A stretch of 5,632 nt of DNA from Modestobacter sp. (GTDB taxonomy: Bacteria > Actinomycetota > Actinomycetes > Mycobacteriales > Geodermatophilaceae), in assembly GCA_025965635.1 (NCBI GenBank), contig JAOPWO010000209.1:1-5632 (forward strand). The letters are read 5' to 3'. Positions 1 through 5,068 of this stretch are shown here, piece by piece. The notes beneath the pieces are model-generated. The model saw only the letters and a program-made list of their open reading frames with translations, did not search any database and had not been told where the DNA came from. A program made the position numbers and the translations under genes. Every line of letters begins with the position of its first letter. The stretch's first letter is position 1.

Positions 1-563
1 TGCGGAAACTGACCTTCGGCATGAACCTGAGCCTGGACGGCTACATCGCCGCGCCCGGCGACGACCTCGGCTGGAGCGTGCCGAGCGACGAGCTGTTCCA
101 GTGGTGGTCCGACCGGGTGGGGGCGACGGGCCTGGCGCTGTACGGGCGCAAACTGTGGGAGACGATGAGTTCCCACTGGCCGACCGCCGACCAGCAGCCC
201 GGCGCCACACCGGCGGAGATCGAGTTCGCCCGCCGCTGGCAGGACATGCCGAAGGTGGTGTTCTCCTCCACGATCAGCACGGTCGACTGGAACACCCGCC
301 TGGTCACCGGCGACGCGGTCACCGAGATCACCCGGCTCAAAGCCGAGGACGGCGGCCCCATCGACATCGGCGGCGCCACCCTCGCCGCAGCGGCGATGCG
401 GGCCGGGCTGATCGACGAGTACGTGCTGGCCACCGCACCGGTCCTGGTGGGCGGCGGCACGCCGTTCTTCACGGCCCTGGACAACCGGGTGGACCTGACC
501 CTGGTGGAGACCCGGACGTTTCCCGACGGCGTGCTCCTGACCAGGTACGAGACCAGGCGGTGA
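1..563 (+). CDS. Dihydrofolate reductase family protein (RibD C-terminal-like domain), missing only the first base of its start codon
   Basis: The window opens with TG followed by codons reading R-K-L-T-F-G-M-N-L-S-L-D-G-Y-I-A. This is the typical beginning (MRKLT..) of small actinobacterial proteins of the dihydrofolate reductase / RibD_C family, so the start codon most likely lies one base outside the window, giving 187 residues. The first ATG inside the window (position 21, residue 8) would cut into the first beta strand. Visible family motifs are S-L-D-G-Y-I-A (residues 11-17), Y-G-R-K-L-W-E-T-M (48-56, like the GR-K/T-W motif of DHFR), a G-G-A nucleotide-binding turn (124-126) and L-V-G-G-G-T-P-F-F (149-157). 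The fold suggests an NADPH-dependent cytoplasmic reductase. The natural substrate of this stand-alone subfamily is not established, and it should not be assumed to be FolA or the riboflavin enzyme. It is separated from the downstream operon by about 730 bases and a hairpin, so no functional link is implied. Confidence 0.9.
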   Translation, partial: RKLTFGMNLSLDGYIAAPGDDLGWSVPSDELFQWWSDRVGATGLALYGRKLWETMSSHWPTADQQPGATPAEIEFARRWQDMPKVVFSSTISTVDWNTRLVTGDAVTEITRLKAEDGGPIDIGGATLAAAAMRAGLIDEYVLATAPVLVGGGTPFFTALDNRVDLTLVETRTFPDGVLLTRYETRR

Positions 564-617
564 ATACCCGACCTCGGATCGGCGCGGGCTCGGGCCACCC
601 ACGGATCTCGTGGCCGT

Positions 618-650
618 GAGGGGATCCCCCGTCGGGACGACGGTCCCCTC
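618..650 (+). terminator. Hairpin, probable transcription terminator after the DHFR-family gene
   Basis: GAGGGGA (618-624) pairs with TCCCCTC (644-650), and CCGTCG (629-634) pairs with CGACGG (638-643). This makes 13 base pairs with a four-base bulge (625-628) and a three-base loop (635-637). It begins 55 bases after the stop codon. No T-run follows, which is common for hairpin terminators of high-GC actinomycetes but lowers certainty. It could instead be a 3'-end stabiliser. Confidence 0.5.
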
Positions 651-849
651 GGAGTGAGCTTCCCGGCCCACCCGGGACCACCCACTGACGGACGCCCGCG
701 TCCACACTCCCCCGCCCTTCCGGCGACAGAGGCAGCCGGCATGCTGATCGGGGTGGGACGCGCGTCGCCGACGCCGCCAGCGTGCCGACGTGCGAGCCGA
801 GCATCCTGTTCCGCAGCCCGTGTCGAGACCGCGGACCGGGCGCCGCGGC

Positions 850-863
850 GTCACCGGGGTGAC
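850..863. repeat. Short inverted repeat GTCACC-GG-GGTGAC
   Basis: Two perfect 6-base arms (850-855 and 858-863) are separated by two bases. The form resembles a dimeric regulator half-site pair, but there is only one copy, it lies more than 300 bases upstream of the candidate promoter, and short GC-rich palindromes arise easily by chance here. Confidence 0.25.
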
Positions 864-1166
864 TGCCGCCAGTCCCTCCAGTCCCCGGAAGGTCCAGCAA
901 GACCCATCCGCCTCCGGACGTCACCGACCATGAACGTCCAGGTCCGGGGCCATGTCCATGACGAGTCGCAGGTGCTCGATCACGCGGGACGATCCGCGAT
1001 GGACCACGACATCTGAGTCGTCACACCGGGGGCGCGACCGCCCCGACCTGCAGCGACACGCGCCGGACCCTGTTCCGCCGTCGAGGGGGCGCGCGCCCGG
1101 ACTCCAGCGGACGGCGCGTCGCCGCGGACGGCTGTCCGGCGGATTCCGTCACGATGCGGCGTCGTT

Positions 1167-1197
1167 GTGACCTACGTCGCATTTTCTGCGCTAGCGT
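1167..1197 (+). promoter_or_regulatory. Candidate promoter of the transporter operon
   Basis: GTGACC (1167-1172) resembles the -35 element TTGACC. TAGCGT (1192-1197) fits the actinobacterial -10 pattern TAnnnT. The spacer is 19 bases, slightly long. The patch 1163-1200 includes CATTTTCT and is the most AT-rich stretch near the operon. The -10 overlaps the 8-base palindrome CGCTAGCG (1189-1196), a possible operator. Transcription starting near 1204 would give a leader of about 90 bases containing the 1215-1250 hairpin. The match is modest and another promoter further upstream is possible. Confidence 0.35.
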
Positions 1198-1214
1198 TCC
1201 GAGCCCTGTGGGCG

Positions 1215-1250
1215 CTGACGTCCGCCGGGCAGCTGGCGCCCGGGCGTCAG
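1215..1250 (+). promoter_or_regulatory. Leader hairpin upstream of livF
   Basis: CTGACG (1215-1220) pairs with CGTCAG (1245-1250), and CCGGGC (1225-1230) pairs with GCCCGG (1238-1243). This gives 12 base pairs with an asymmetric internal loop (1221-1224 against 1244) and a 7-base apical loop (1231-1237). It lies between the candidate promoter and the livF start, 45 bases before the GTG. It could be an operator, an RNA stability element or an attenuator. No T-run follows and no Leu/Ile/Val-rich leader peptide is visible, so classical peptide attenuation is not supported. It resembles no riboswitch class that I recognise. Confidence 0.4.
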
Positions 1251-1295
1251 GGGGCGGCCACCGGAAGTCGACCGAGAGAGAGGGCGTGCCCGTTC

Positions 1296-2084
1296 GTGCT
1301 CAGCATCGAAGGGCTCCACGTGACCTACGGCGGAGCGGTCCAGGCTCTGCGCGGGGTGTCCATGCAGGTCCCGGACGGCAAGGTCGTCGCGGTGCTCGGC
1401 AGCAACGGCGCGGGCAAGAGCACGCTGCTGCGCACCATCTCCGGCACGCTCCGGCTGCACCGCGGGAAGATCGACTCCGGGTCGGTCCGCTTCGGGGACG
1501 TCGACCTCGGGTCCCGCGATCCCGGTCAGACGGTCCGCCTCGGCGTGGTGCAGGTCCCCGAAGGGCGCCGCATCTTCGGCCGGCTGACCGTCGAGGAGAA
1601 CCTGCGCGCCGGGGGCATGGGCAACCGCGACAAGGCCGCGAAGGCCAGGGCGCAGGCCCGGGTGTACGAGATGTTCCCGGTGCTCGAGGAGCGCAAGGCG
1701 CAGCGCGGCGCCCTGCTGTCCGGCGGCGAGCAGCAGATGCTGGCGATCGGACGGGCACTGATGGCCAGCCCCAAGCTGCTGCTGCTCGACGAGCCGTCCC
1801 TGGGTCTCGCCCCGCGGATCATCGGCCAGATCGGCGAGGTGGTCGCCGAGATCAACCGGCAGGGCACGTCGGTGCTCCTGGTCGAGCAGAACGCGACCAT
1901 GGCGCTCGGGGTGGCCGACACGGCCTACGTCCTCGACGTGGGCGAGGTGTCGCTGTCCGGCTCGGCCCGGGAGCTCTCGCAGACCGACGAGGTGCAGCGG
2001 CTCTACCTGGGTCACGACGCCGACCAGCCGCAGGAGCGCGCTGCCCCCCGAGCCCACCGGACGCTCTCCCGGTGGACGGCGTGA
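1296..2084 (+). CDS. livF: Branched-chain amino acid-type ABC transporter ATP-binding protein LivF
   Basis: One of the two cytoplasmic ATPases of a LivFGHM-type importer; ATP hydrolysis by the LivF/LivG pair drives substrate through the LivH/LivM pore. The product has 262 residues. Visible motifs are Walker A G-S-N-G-A-G-K-S-T (35-43), the Q-loop with Q86 in V-Q-V-P-E-G-R, the signature L-S-G-G-E-Q-Q (141-147), Walker B L-L-L-L-D-E (161-166) followed by P-S-L-G-L-A-P, and V-E-Q-N (196-199) where most ABC ATPases carry the switch histidine. V-P-E-G-R-R-I-F and V-E-Q-N are typical of LivF rather than LivG. GTG 1296 was chosen because M-L-S-I-E-G-L-H-V-T-Y-G aligns with the family start and a purine-rich AGAGAGAGGG (1274-1283) lies 12 bases upstream. 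The same frame is open back to 1167, but that extension covers the promoter region and is unlike LivF. The C-terminal tail is about 20 residues longer than usual. It is the first gene of the operon and ends in a GTGA overlap with livG. Confidence 0.93.
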   Translation: MLSIEGLHVTYGGAVQALRGVSMQVPDGKVVAVLGSNGAGKSTLLRTISGTLRLHRGKIDSGSVRFGDVDLGSRDPGQTVRLGVVQVPEGRRIFGRLTVEENLRAGGMGNRDKAAKARAQARVYEMFPVLEERKAQRGALLSGGEQQMLAIGRALMASPKLLLLDEPSLGLAPRIIGQIGEVVAEINRQGTSVLLVEQNATMALGVADTAYVLDVGEVSLSGSARELSQTDEVQRLYLGHDADQPQERAAPRAHRTLSRWTA

Positions 2085-2962
2085 CGGCGTCGGGCGCCGC
2101 CGAGGCGCAGACCCGCTCCGACGTGCCGAGCGTGGAGGTCGCGCACGTCAGCGTCCGGTTCGGGGCGATCACGGCTCTGTCCGACGTCTCGTTCACCGTG
2201 GCGCCCGGTGCGATCCACGCCATCATCGGTCCCAACGGCGCCGGCAAGTCCACGATGTTCAACGTCCTGTCCGGCGTCTACCAGGCCGCGGAGGGCGAGG
2301 TCCGCTTCGGCGACGCCCGGCTGGACCGGATGCGGCCGTACCAGATCGCCGGGATCGGCGTGGCGCGGGCGTTCCAGAACATCGCCTTGTCCAGCACCCA
2401 GTCGGTGGCCGAGAACCTGATGCTCGGCCGCCACCACCTGACGAAGGCCGGGTTCATCGCCGCCGGCCTACGGCTGCCGCGCGCCACCCGGGAGGGCAAG
2501 CGGCACGGGGAACGGGTGGCCGAGATCGCCGACTTCCTGGAGCTCGGCGACAAGCTGCACACGCCGGTCGGCGTGCTCTCCTACGGCGACCAGAAGCGGG
2601 TGGAGGTCGCCCGGGCGCTGTGCACCGAACCGCGGCTGCTGCTGCTCGACGAGCCGGTGGCCGGCATGAACGCCGAGGAGACCGACCGGATGGCCGAGGC
2701 GATCCGGGAGATCCGGTCCGCGCTCGGCATCTCGATCATCCTCGTCGAGCACGACATGGGCATGGTCATGTCCCTGGCCGACCGGGTGACGGTCCTGGAC
2801 TTCGGCCGCCGGATCGCCGACGGCACACCCGCCGAGGTGCAGGCCGACCCCGAGGTCATCCGGGCCTACCTGGGCTCCGGCGACGAGATCGACCCATCCG
2901 AGGCCGCCGCGTCCCAAGGCGCCCGGGACCACTCCTCCGACATCCCCGGGACGGCCTCGTGA
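2081..2962 (+). CDS. livG: Branched-chain amino acid-type ABC transporter ATP-binding protein LivG
   Basis: Second cytoplasmic ATPase of the importer, partner of LivF. The product has 293 residues. Motifs: Walker A G-P-N-G-A-G-K-S-T (50-58), Q-loop Q99 in A-R-A-F-Q-N, the signature variant L-S-Y-G-D-Q (166-171, the usual LivG form of LSGGQ), Walker B L-L-L-L-D-E (186-191) with P-V-A-G-M-N, and switch histidine H224 in L-V-E-H-D-M. The pattern A-R-x-F-Q-N plus V-E-H-D-M separates LivG from LivF. GTG 2081 was chosen for the 4-base GTGA overlap with livF and the GGTGGA (2071-2076) just upstream; GTG 2072 in the same frame would add only three residues. The frame stays open far upstream through livF (to about 1154), but that part is an out-of-frame reading of livF, not a fused protein. 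The last 25 or so residues form a polar, probably disordered tail. The stop overlaps the livH start. Confidence 0.92.
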   Translation: MTASGAAEAQTRSDVPSVEVAHVSVRFGAITALSDVSFTVAPGAIHAIIGPNGAGKSTMFNVLSGVYQAAEGEVRFGDARLDRMRPYQIAGIGVARAFQNIALSSTQSVAENLMLGRHHLTKAGFIAAGLRLPRATREGKRHGERVAEIADFLELGDKLHTPVGVLSYGDQKRVEVARALCTEPRLLLLDEPVAGMNAEETDRMAEAIREIRSALGISIILVEHDMGMVMSLADRVTVLDFGRRIADGTPAEVQADPEVIRAYLGSGDEIDPSEAAASQGARDHSSDIPGTAS

Positions 2963-3849
2963 CCCAGTTCCTGTCCCTGCTGCTCAACGGCATCTCGCTG
3001 GGGGTGCTGTACGCCCTGATCGCCATGGGCTTCGTGATCATCTTCAAGGCCAGCGAGGTCGTGAGCTTCATGCACGGCTCGCTGCTGCTGCTGGGGGCCT
3101 ACGCCATCGCCCGGCTGTCCGGGCCGCTCGGGTTCTTCCCCGCCATCCTGGTCGCCCTGCTGATCACCGGCGCCGCGGCGATCGTCGTCGAGCGGCTGAT
3201 CATCAACCGGCTGCGCGGCGCGCCGGTGATCAGCCTGGCCATCGTCACCATCGGCGTCGACATCATCCTGCTGACCGAGCTGATCCGGCGGATCGGCTCG
3301 GACATCCTCAACGTGCCCCACCCGTGGGGCGGGGACTCCTTCCAGCTCGGCGCGGTCGGGATCAGCCAGAACCGGCTCATCGCGATCGGCGTCGCCGGCG
3401 TCCTCATCGCGCTGTTCTTCGCTGCCTTCAAGTACTCCAACTGGGGCATCGCCATGCGCGCCTCCGCCGAGGACGGCGAGACGGCGGCGCTGATGGGTAT
3501 CCGCCAGGGTCAGGTCTCCGCGCTGGCCTGGGTCATCGCCGGCGTGCTGGCGGCGGTCGCGGCGCTGTTCCTCGTCGGGTCGCCCACCCCCGGGGTGACG
3601 CCGTCGGCGTACGCCGTGGCGCTGCGGGCCTTCCCGGCCGCCATCCTCGGCGGCCTGGACTCCGTCGGTGGCGCGCTGGTGGGTGGGCTGCTGATCGGGG
3701 TCGCCGAGGCGCTCGCGGCCGGGTACCAGGACCAGCTGCTGTTCCTGGGCCGTGGGTTCAGCGCCGTCGTGCCGTTCATCGTGATGATCGTGGTGCTGAT
3801 GTTCCGGCCCTCCGGGCTCTTCGGGACCAAGGAGCTCACCCGTGTCTGA
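2959..3849 (+). CDS. livH: Branched-chain amino acid-type ABC transporter permease LivH
   Basis: Integral membrane subunit that forms the translocation pore with LivM. The product has 296 residues, the normal LivH size. It starts directly in a hydrophobic segment (about 5-28) and shows roughly eight membrane segments (near 5-28, 35-53, 59-77, 89-108, 138-158, 186-206, 225-250 and 267-283). The cytoplasmic coupling loop that contacts an ATPase is seen as G-I-A-M-R-A-S-A-E-D (163-172) running to A-L-M-G-I (177-181). The early F-V-I-I-F-K-A-S-E-V-V-S-F-M-H-G and the C-terminal F-R-P-S-G-L-F-G are family hallmarks. GTG 2959 was chosen because it overlaps the livG stop (GTGA) and gives V-T-Q-F-L-S-L-L-L-N-G, the expected LivH N-terminus. 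The open frame upstream to 2620 lies inside livG and is Arg/Pro-rich noise. The 3' end overlaps livM by eight bases. Confidence 0.93.
   Translation: MTQFLSLLLNGISLGVLYALIAMGFVIIFKASEVVSFMHGSLLLLGAYAIARLSGPLGFFPAILVALLITGAAAIVVERLIINRLRGAPVISLAIVTIGVDIILLTELIRRIGSDILNVPHPWGGDSFQLGAVGISQNRLIAIGVAGVLIALFFAAFKYSNWGIAMRASAEDGETAALMGIRQGQVSALAWVIAGVLAAVAALFLVGSPTPGVTPSAYAVALRAFPAAILGGLDSVGGALVGGLLIGVAEALAAGYQDQLLFLGRGFSAVVPFIVMIVVLMFRPSGLFGTKELTRV
3829..3834 (+). promoter_or_regulatory. Ribosome binding site of livM
   Basis: AAGGAG lies inside the 3' end of livH, seven bases before GTG 3842. It is the strongest Shine-Dalgarno match in the window and fixes the livM start eight bases before the end of livH, supporting translational coupling. 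Confidence 0.75.
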
Positions 3850-5068
3850 GGCGACCGCCACGCGGGGCCGGGGAGCGTCCCGGGCGGAGACCCGCCGGTC
3901 CGGAGCGCCGCAACGCCGCCGGTTGATCACGCTGCTGCTGGTCGTCGCCGCGCTCGTGGTGATGCTGCTGCTGCCCCTCTACGTCCCGGAGTTCTGGCTG
4001 CGCACCGGCTTCGCGGTGTTCGGTGCGGTGGTCGGTGCGATCGGGCTCAACCTGCTGGTCGGCACCACCGGCCAGCTGTCCCTCGCGCACGCCTTCTTCC
4101 TCGCCGTCGGCGCGGTCAGCTACGTCTACGTGTCCGGTGAGTCCGGCGGCATCGGGATCGCCGACCTGTCCGGCCTGGGGCTGCCACCGGTCATCGGCAT
4201 GCTGGTCGGAGTGCTCCTTGCCGGGCTCGCCGGGCTGCTGTTCAGCCCGCTCGCGGCGCGGCTGCGCGGCATCTACCTGGGTGTCGCCTCGCTGGCGCTG
4301 GTGTTCATCGGGGTCCACGTGCTGAACGCCTGGACCTCGGTCACGGGCGGCTTCAACGGCCGCTCGGCACCGGAGTTCTCGCTGTTCGGCTTCACGTTCG
4401 GCAACACCGACCCGGACCTGTTCGTCCTGGGCGTGCCGTTCCGGGAGGCCGAGCGGCTGTGGTACCTCGGGCTGGTCCTGGCTCTGGGCGCCTACCTCTT
4501 CGCCCGCAACCTGCTGCGCAGCCGCCCCGGCCGGGCGCTGCAGACCCTGCGGGACAGCGAGGTCGCGGCGTCGGTCATGGGGGTCAACGTCCAGGGCTAC
4601 AAGGCGCGGATCTTCCTGGTCAGCTCGATGTACGGCGGGCTCTCCGGGGTCATGTACGCCCTGTCCATCGGCAGCATCGCGCCGGAGTCCTTCGGTCTCG
4701 AGGTCTCCATCCTCTACCTCGCCATGATCGTGCTCGGCGGGCTCGGCTCGGTGAACGGCGCGGTGCTCGGAGCGCTGTTCGTCAGCGCTCTCCCGCTGGT
4801 CTTCCAGCGCTACGCCGACGCCATCCCCTTCGTGGGCGGCCAGGGGGAGGGCGGTCTGGCGGCCGGTGAGGCGGCCAGGTTCCTCTTCGGCGCCGCGATC
4901 GTCCTCGTCATCCTCTTCGAGCCCGCCGGCCTCGCCGGCATCGCCCGGCGCCTCACCCGCCGCGGCGGCGGCGCAGGTGGCCGGGCCACCTCGCCGCCGG
5001 GCGATGCCCCCAGTCGTCCCACCAGCCCCGACCCGTCAGAGAAGCCAGCACAAGGGAGTCCCACGTGA
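3842..5068 (+). CDS. livM: Branched-chain amino acid-type ABC transporter permease LivM
   Basis: Second pore-forming membrane subunit. The product has 408 residues, longer than the roughly 320-360 common in the family because of extensions at both ends. Residues 1-27 are Arg-rich and cytoplasmic, and the first membrane segment is about 28-46. The LivM hallmark G-L-N-L-L-V-G-T-T-G-Q-L-S-L-A-H-A-F-F is at 68-86. The cytoplasmic coupling loop for the ATPase is G-R-A-L-Q-T-L-R-D-S-E (230-240) followed by A-A-S-V-M-G-V. Later segments include L-G-G-L-G-S-V-N-G (298-306) and the last hydrophobic stretch ending L-F-E-P-A-G-L (358-364). Residues from about 370 to 408 form a Gly/Arg then Pro/Ser-rich tail that looks disordered. 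Its DNA contains a strong inverted repeat (4966-4999). GTG 3842 is fixed by the AAGGAG seven bases upstream. It overlaps livH by eight bases and the next gene by four. Confidence 0.92.
   Translation: MSEATATRGRGASRAETRRSGAPQRRRLITLLLVVAALVVMLLLPLYVPEFWLRTGFAVFGAVVGAIGLNLLVGTTGQLSLAHAFFLAVGAVSYVYVSGESGGIGIADLSGLGLPPVIGMLVGVLLAGLAGLLFSPLAARLRGIYLGVASLALVFIGVHVLNAWTSVTGGFNGRSAPEFSLFGFTFGNTDPDLFVLGVPFREAERLWYLGLVLALGAYLFARNLLRSRPGRALQTLRDSEVAASVMGVNVQGYKARIFLVSSMYGGLSGVMYALSIGSIAPESFGLEVSILYLAMIVLGGLGSVNGAVLGALFVSALPLVFQRYADAIPFVGGQGEGGLAAGEAARFLFGAAIVLVILFEPAGLAGIARRLTRRGGGAGGRATSPPGDAPSRPTSPDPSEKPAQGSPT
4966..4999 (+). repeat. Strong imperfect hairpin within the 3' end of livM
   Basis: Outer arms CGGCGGCG (4966-4973) and CGCCGCCG (4992-4999) pair over 8 bases. 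Inner arms AGGTGGC (4975-4981) and GCCACCT (4985-4991) pair over 7 bases. The only irregularities are one bulged C (4974) and a three-base loop (4982-4984). It lies in the part of livM coding for the low-complexity tail, about 65 bases before the start of the binding-protein gene. It may be an mRNA-processing or stability element. Chance formation in GC-rich repetitive codons (Gly/Arg and Pro) is the alternative. Confidence 0.55.
5052..5058 (+). promoter_or_regulatory. Ribosome binding site of the substrate-binding protein gene
   Basis: AAGGGAG lies six bases before GTG 5065, within the last codons of livM. It fixes the start of the lipoprotein gene at the GTGA overlap. Confidence 0.7.

Larger units (their letters stand above)
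564..1295. other. Intergenic region of about 730 bases with no convincing gene
   Basis: No reading frame here shows a recognisable protein, a credible start with ribosome binding site, or normal codon use. The open frames on both strands translate into Arg/Pro/Gly/Ser-rich strings typical of non-coding high-GC DNA. The visible contents are the hairpin at 618-650, the inverted repeat GTCACC-GG-GGTGAC at 850-863, two adjacent CCAGTCCC copies at 869-876 and 878-885, a 12-base palindrome at 1087-1098, a possible promoter near 1167-1197 and a leader hairpin at 1215-1250. The gap is long for a compact actinomycete chromosome. It may hold decayed coding sequence or an unrecognised small RNA, but nothing visible supports either. 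Confidence 0.6.

Noticed and set aside
869..885. Two adjacent CCAGTCCC copies with a 9-base period
   Set aside because: Only two short copies are present, too few to call a repeat array or binding-site cluster.
41..924. Two overlapping antisense open frames covering the DHFR-family gene and the downstream gap
   Set aside because: They translate to Pro/Arg/Ser/Gly-rich strings without motifs and are shadows of the sense gene and high-GC spacer.
654..1016. Open frame of 120 codons in the intergenic gap, + strand
   Set aside because: It has Pro/Arg/Ser-rich composition, no recognisable domain and atypical codon use, so no support for a gene.
921..1022. Short minus-strand segment reading D-S-D-V-V-V-H-R-G-S-S-R-V-I-E-H-L-R then a stop at 921-923, like the end of a decayed gene
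   Set aside because: The stretch looks mildly protein-like, but upstream the frame becomes Arg/Cys/Gly-rich with no start, and no family is recognisable.
1087..1098. Perfect 12-base palindrome GGGCGCGCGCCC
   Set aside because: It is purely G and C, expected fairly often by chance in this composition, and has no second copy or link to a gene.
1167..1295. N-terminal extension of livF starting at GTG 1167 (43 extra residues)
   Set aside because: The extension does not resemble LivF, overlaps the promoter-like patch and leader hairpin, and the family start aligns with GTG 1296.
1154..2962. A single open frame of about 600 codons that could suggest a fusion ATPase
   Set aside because: Its first half is an Arg/Gly/Ala-rich out-of-frame reading of livF. 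Only the part from 2081 has ABC motifs, and a clear GTG start with GTGA overlap exists there.
2866..3930. Long antisense open frame of about 350 codons opposite livH
   Set aside because: Its translation is Asp/Gln/Gly/Arg-rich low complexity caused by the GC-biased codons of the sense gene. It has no domain and no start context.
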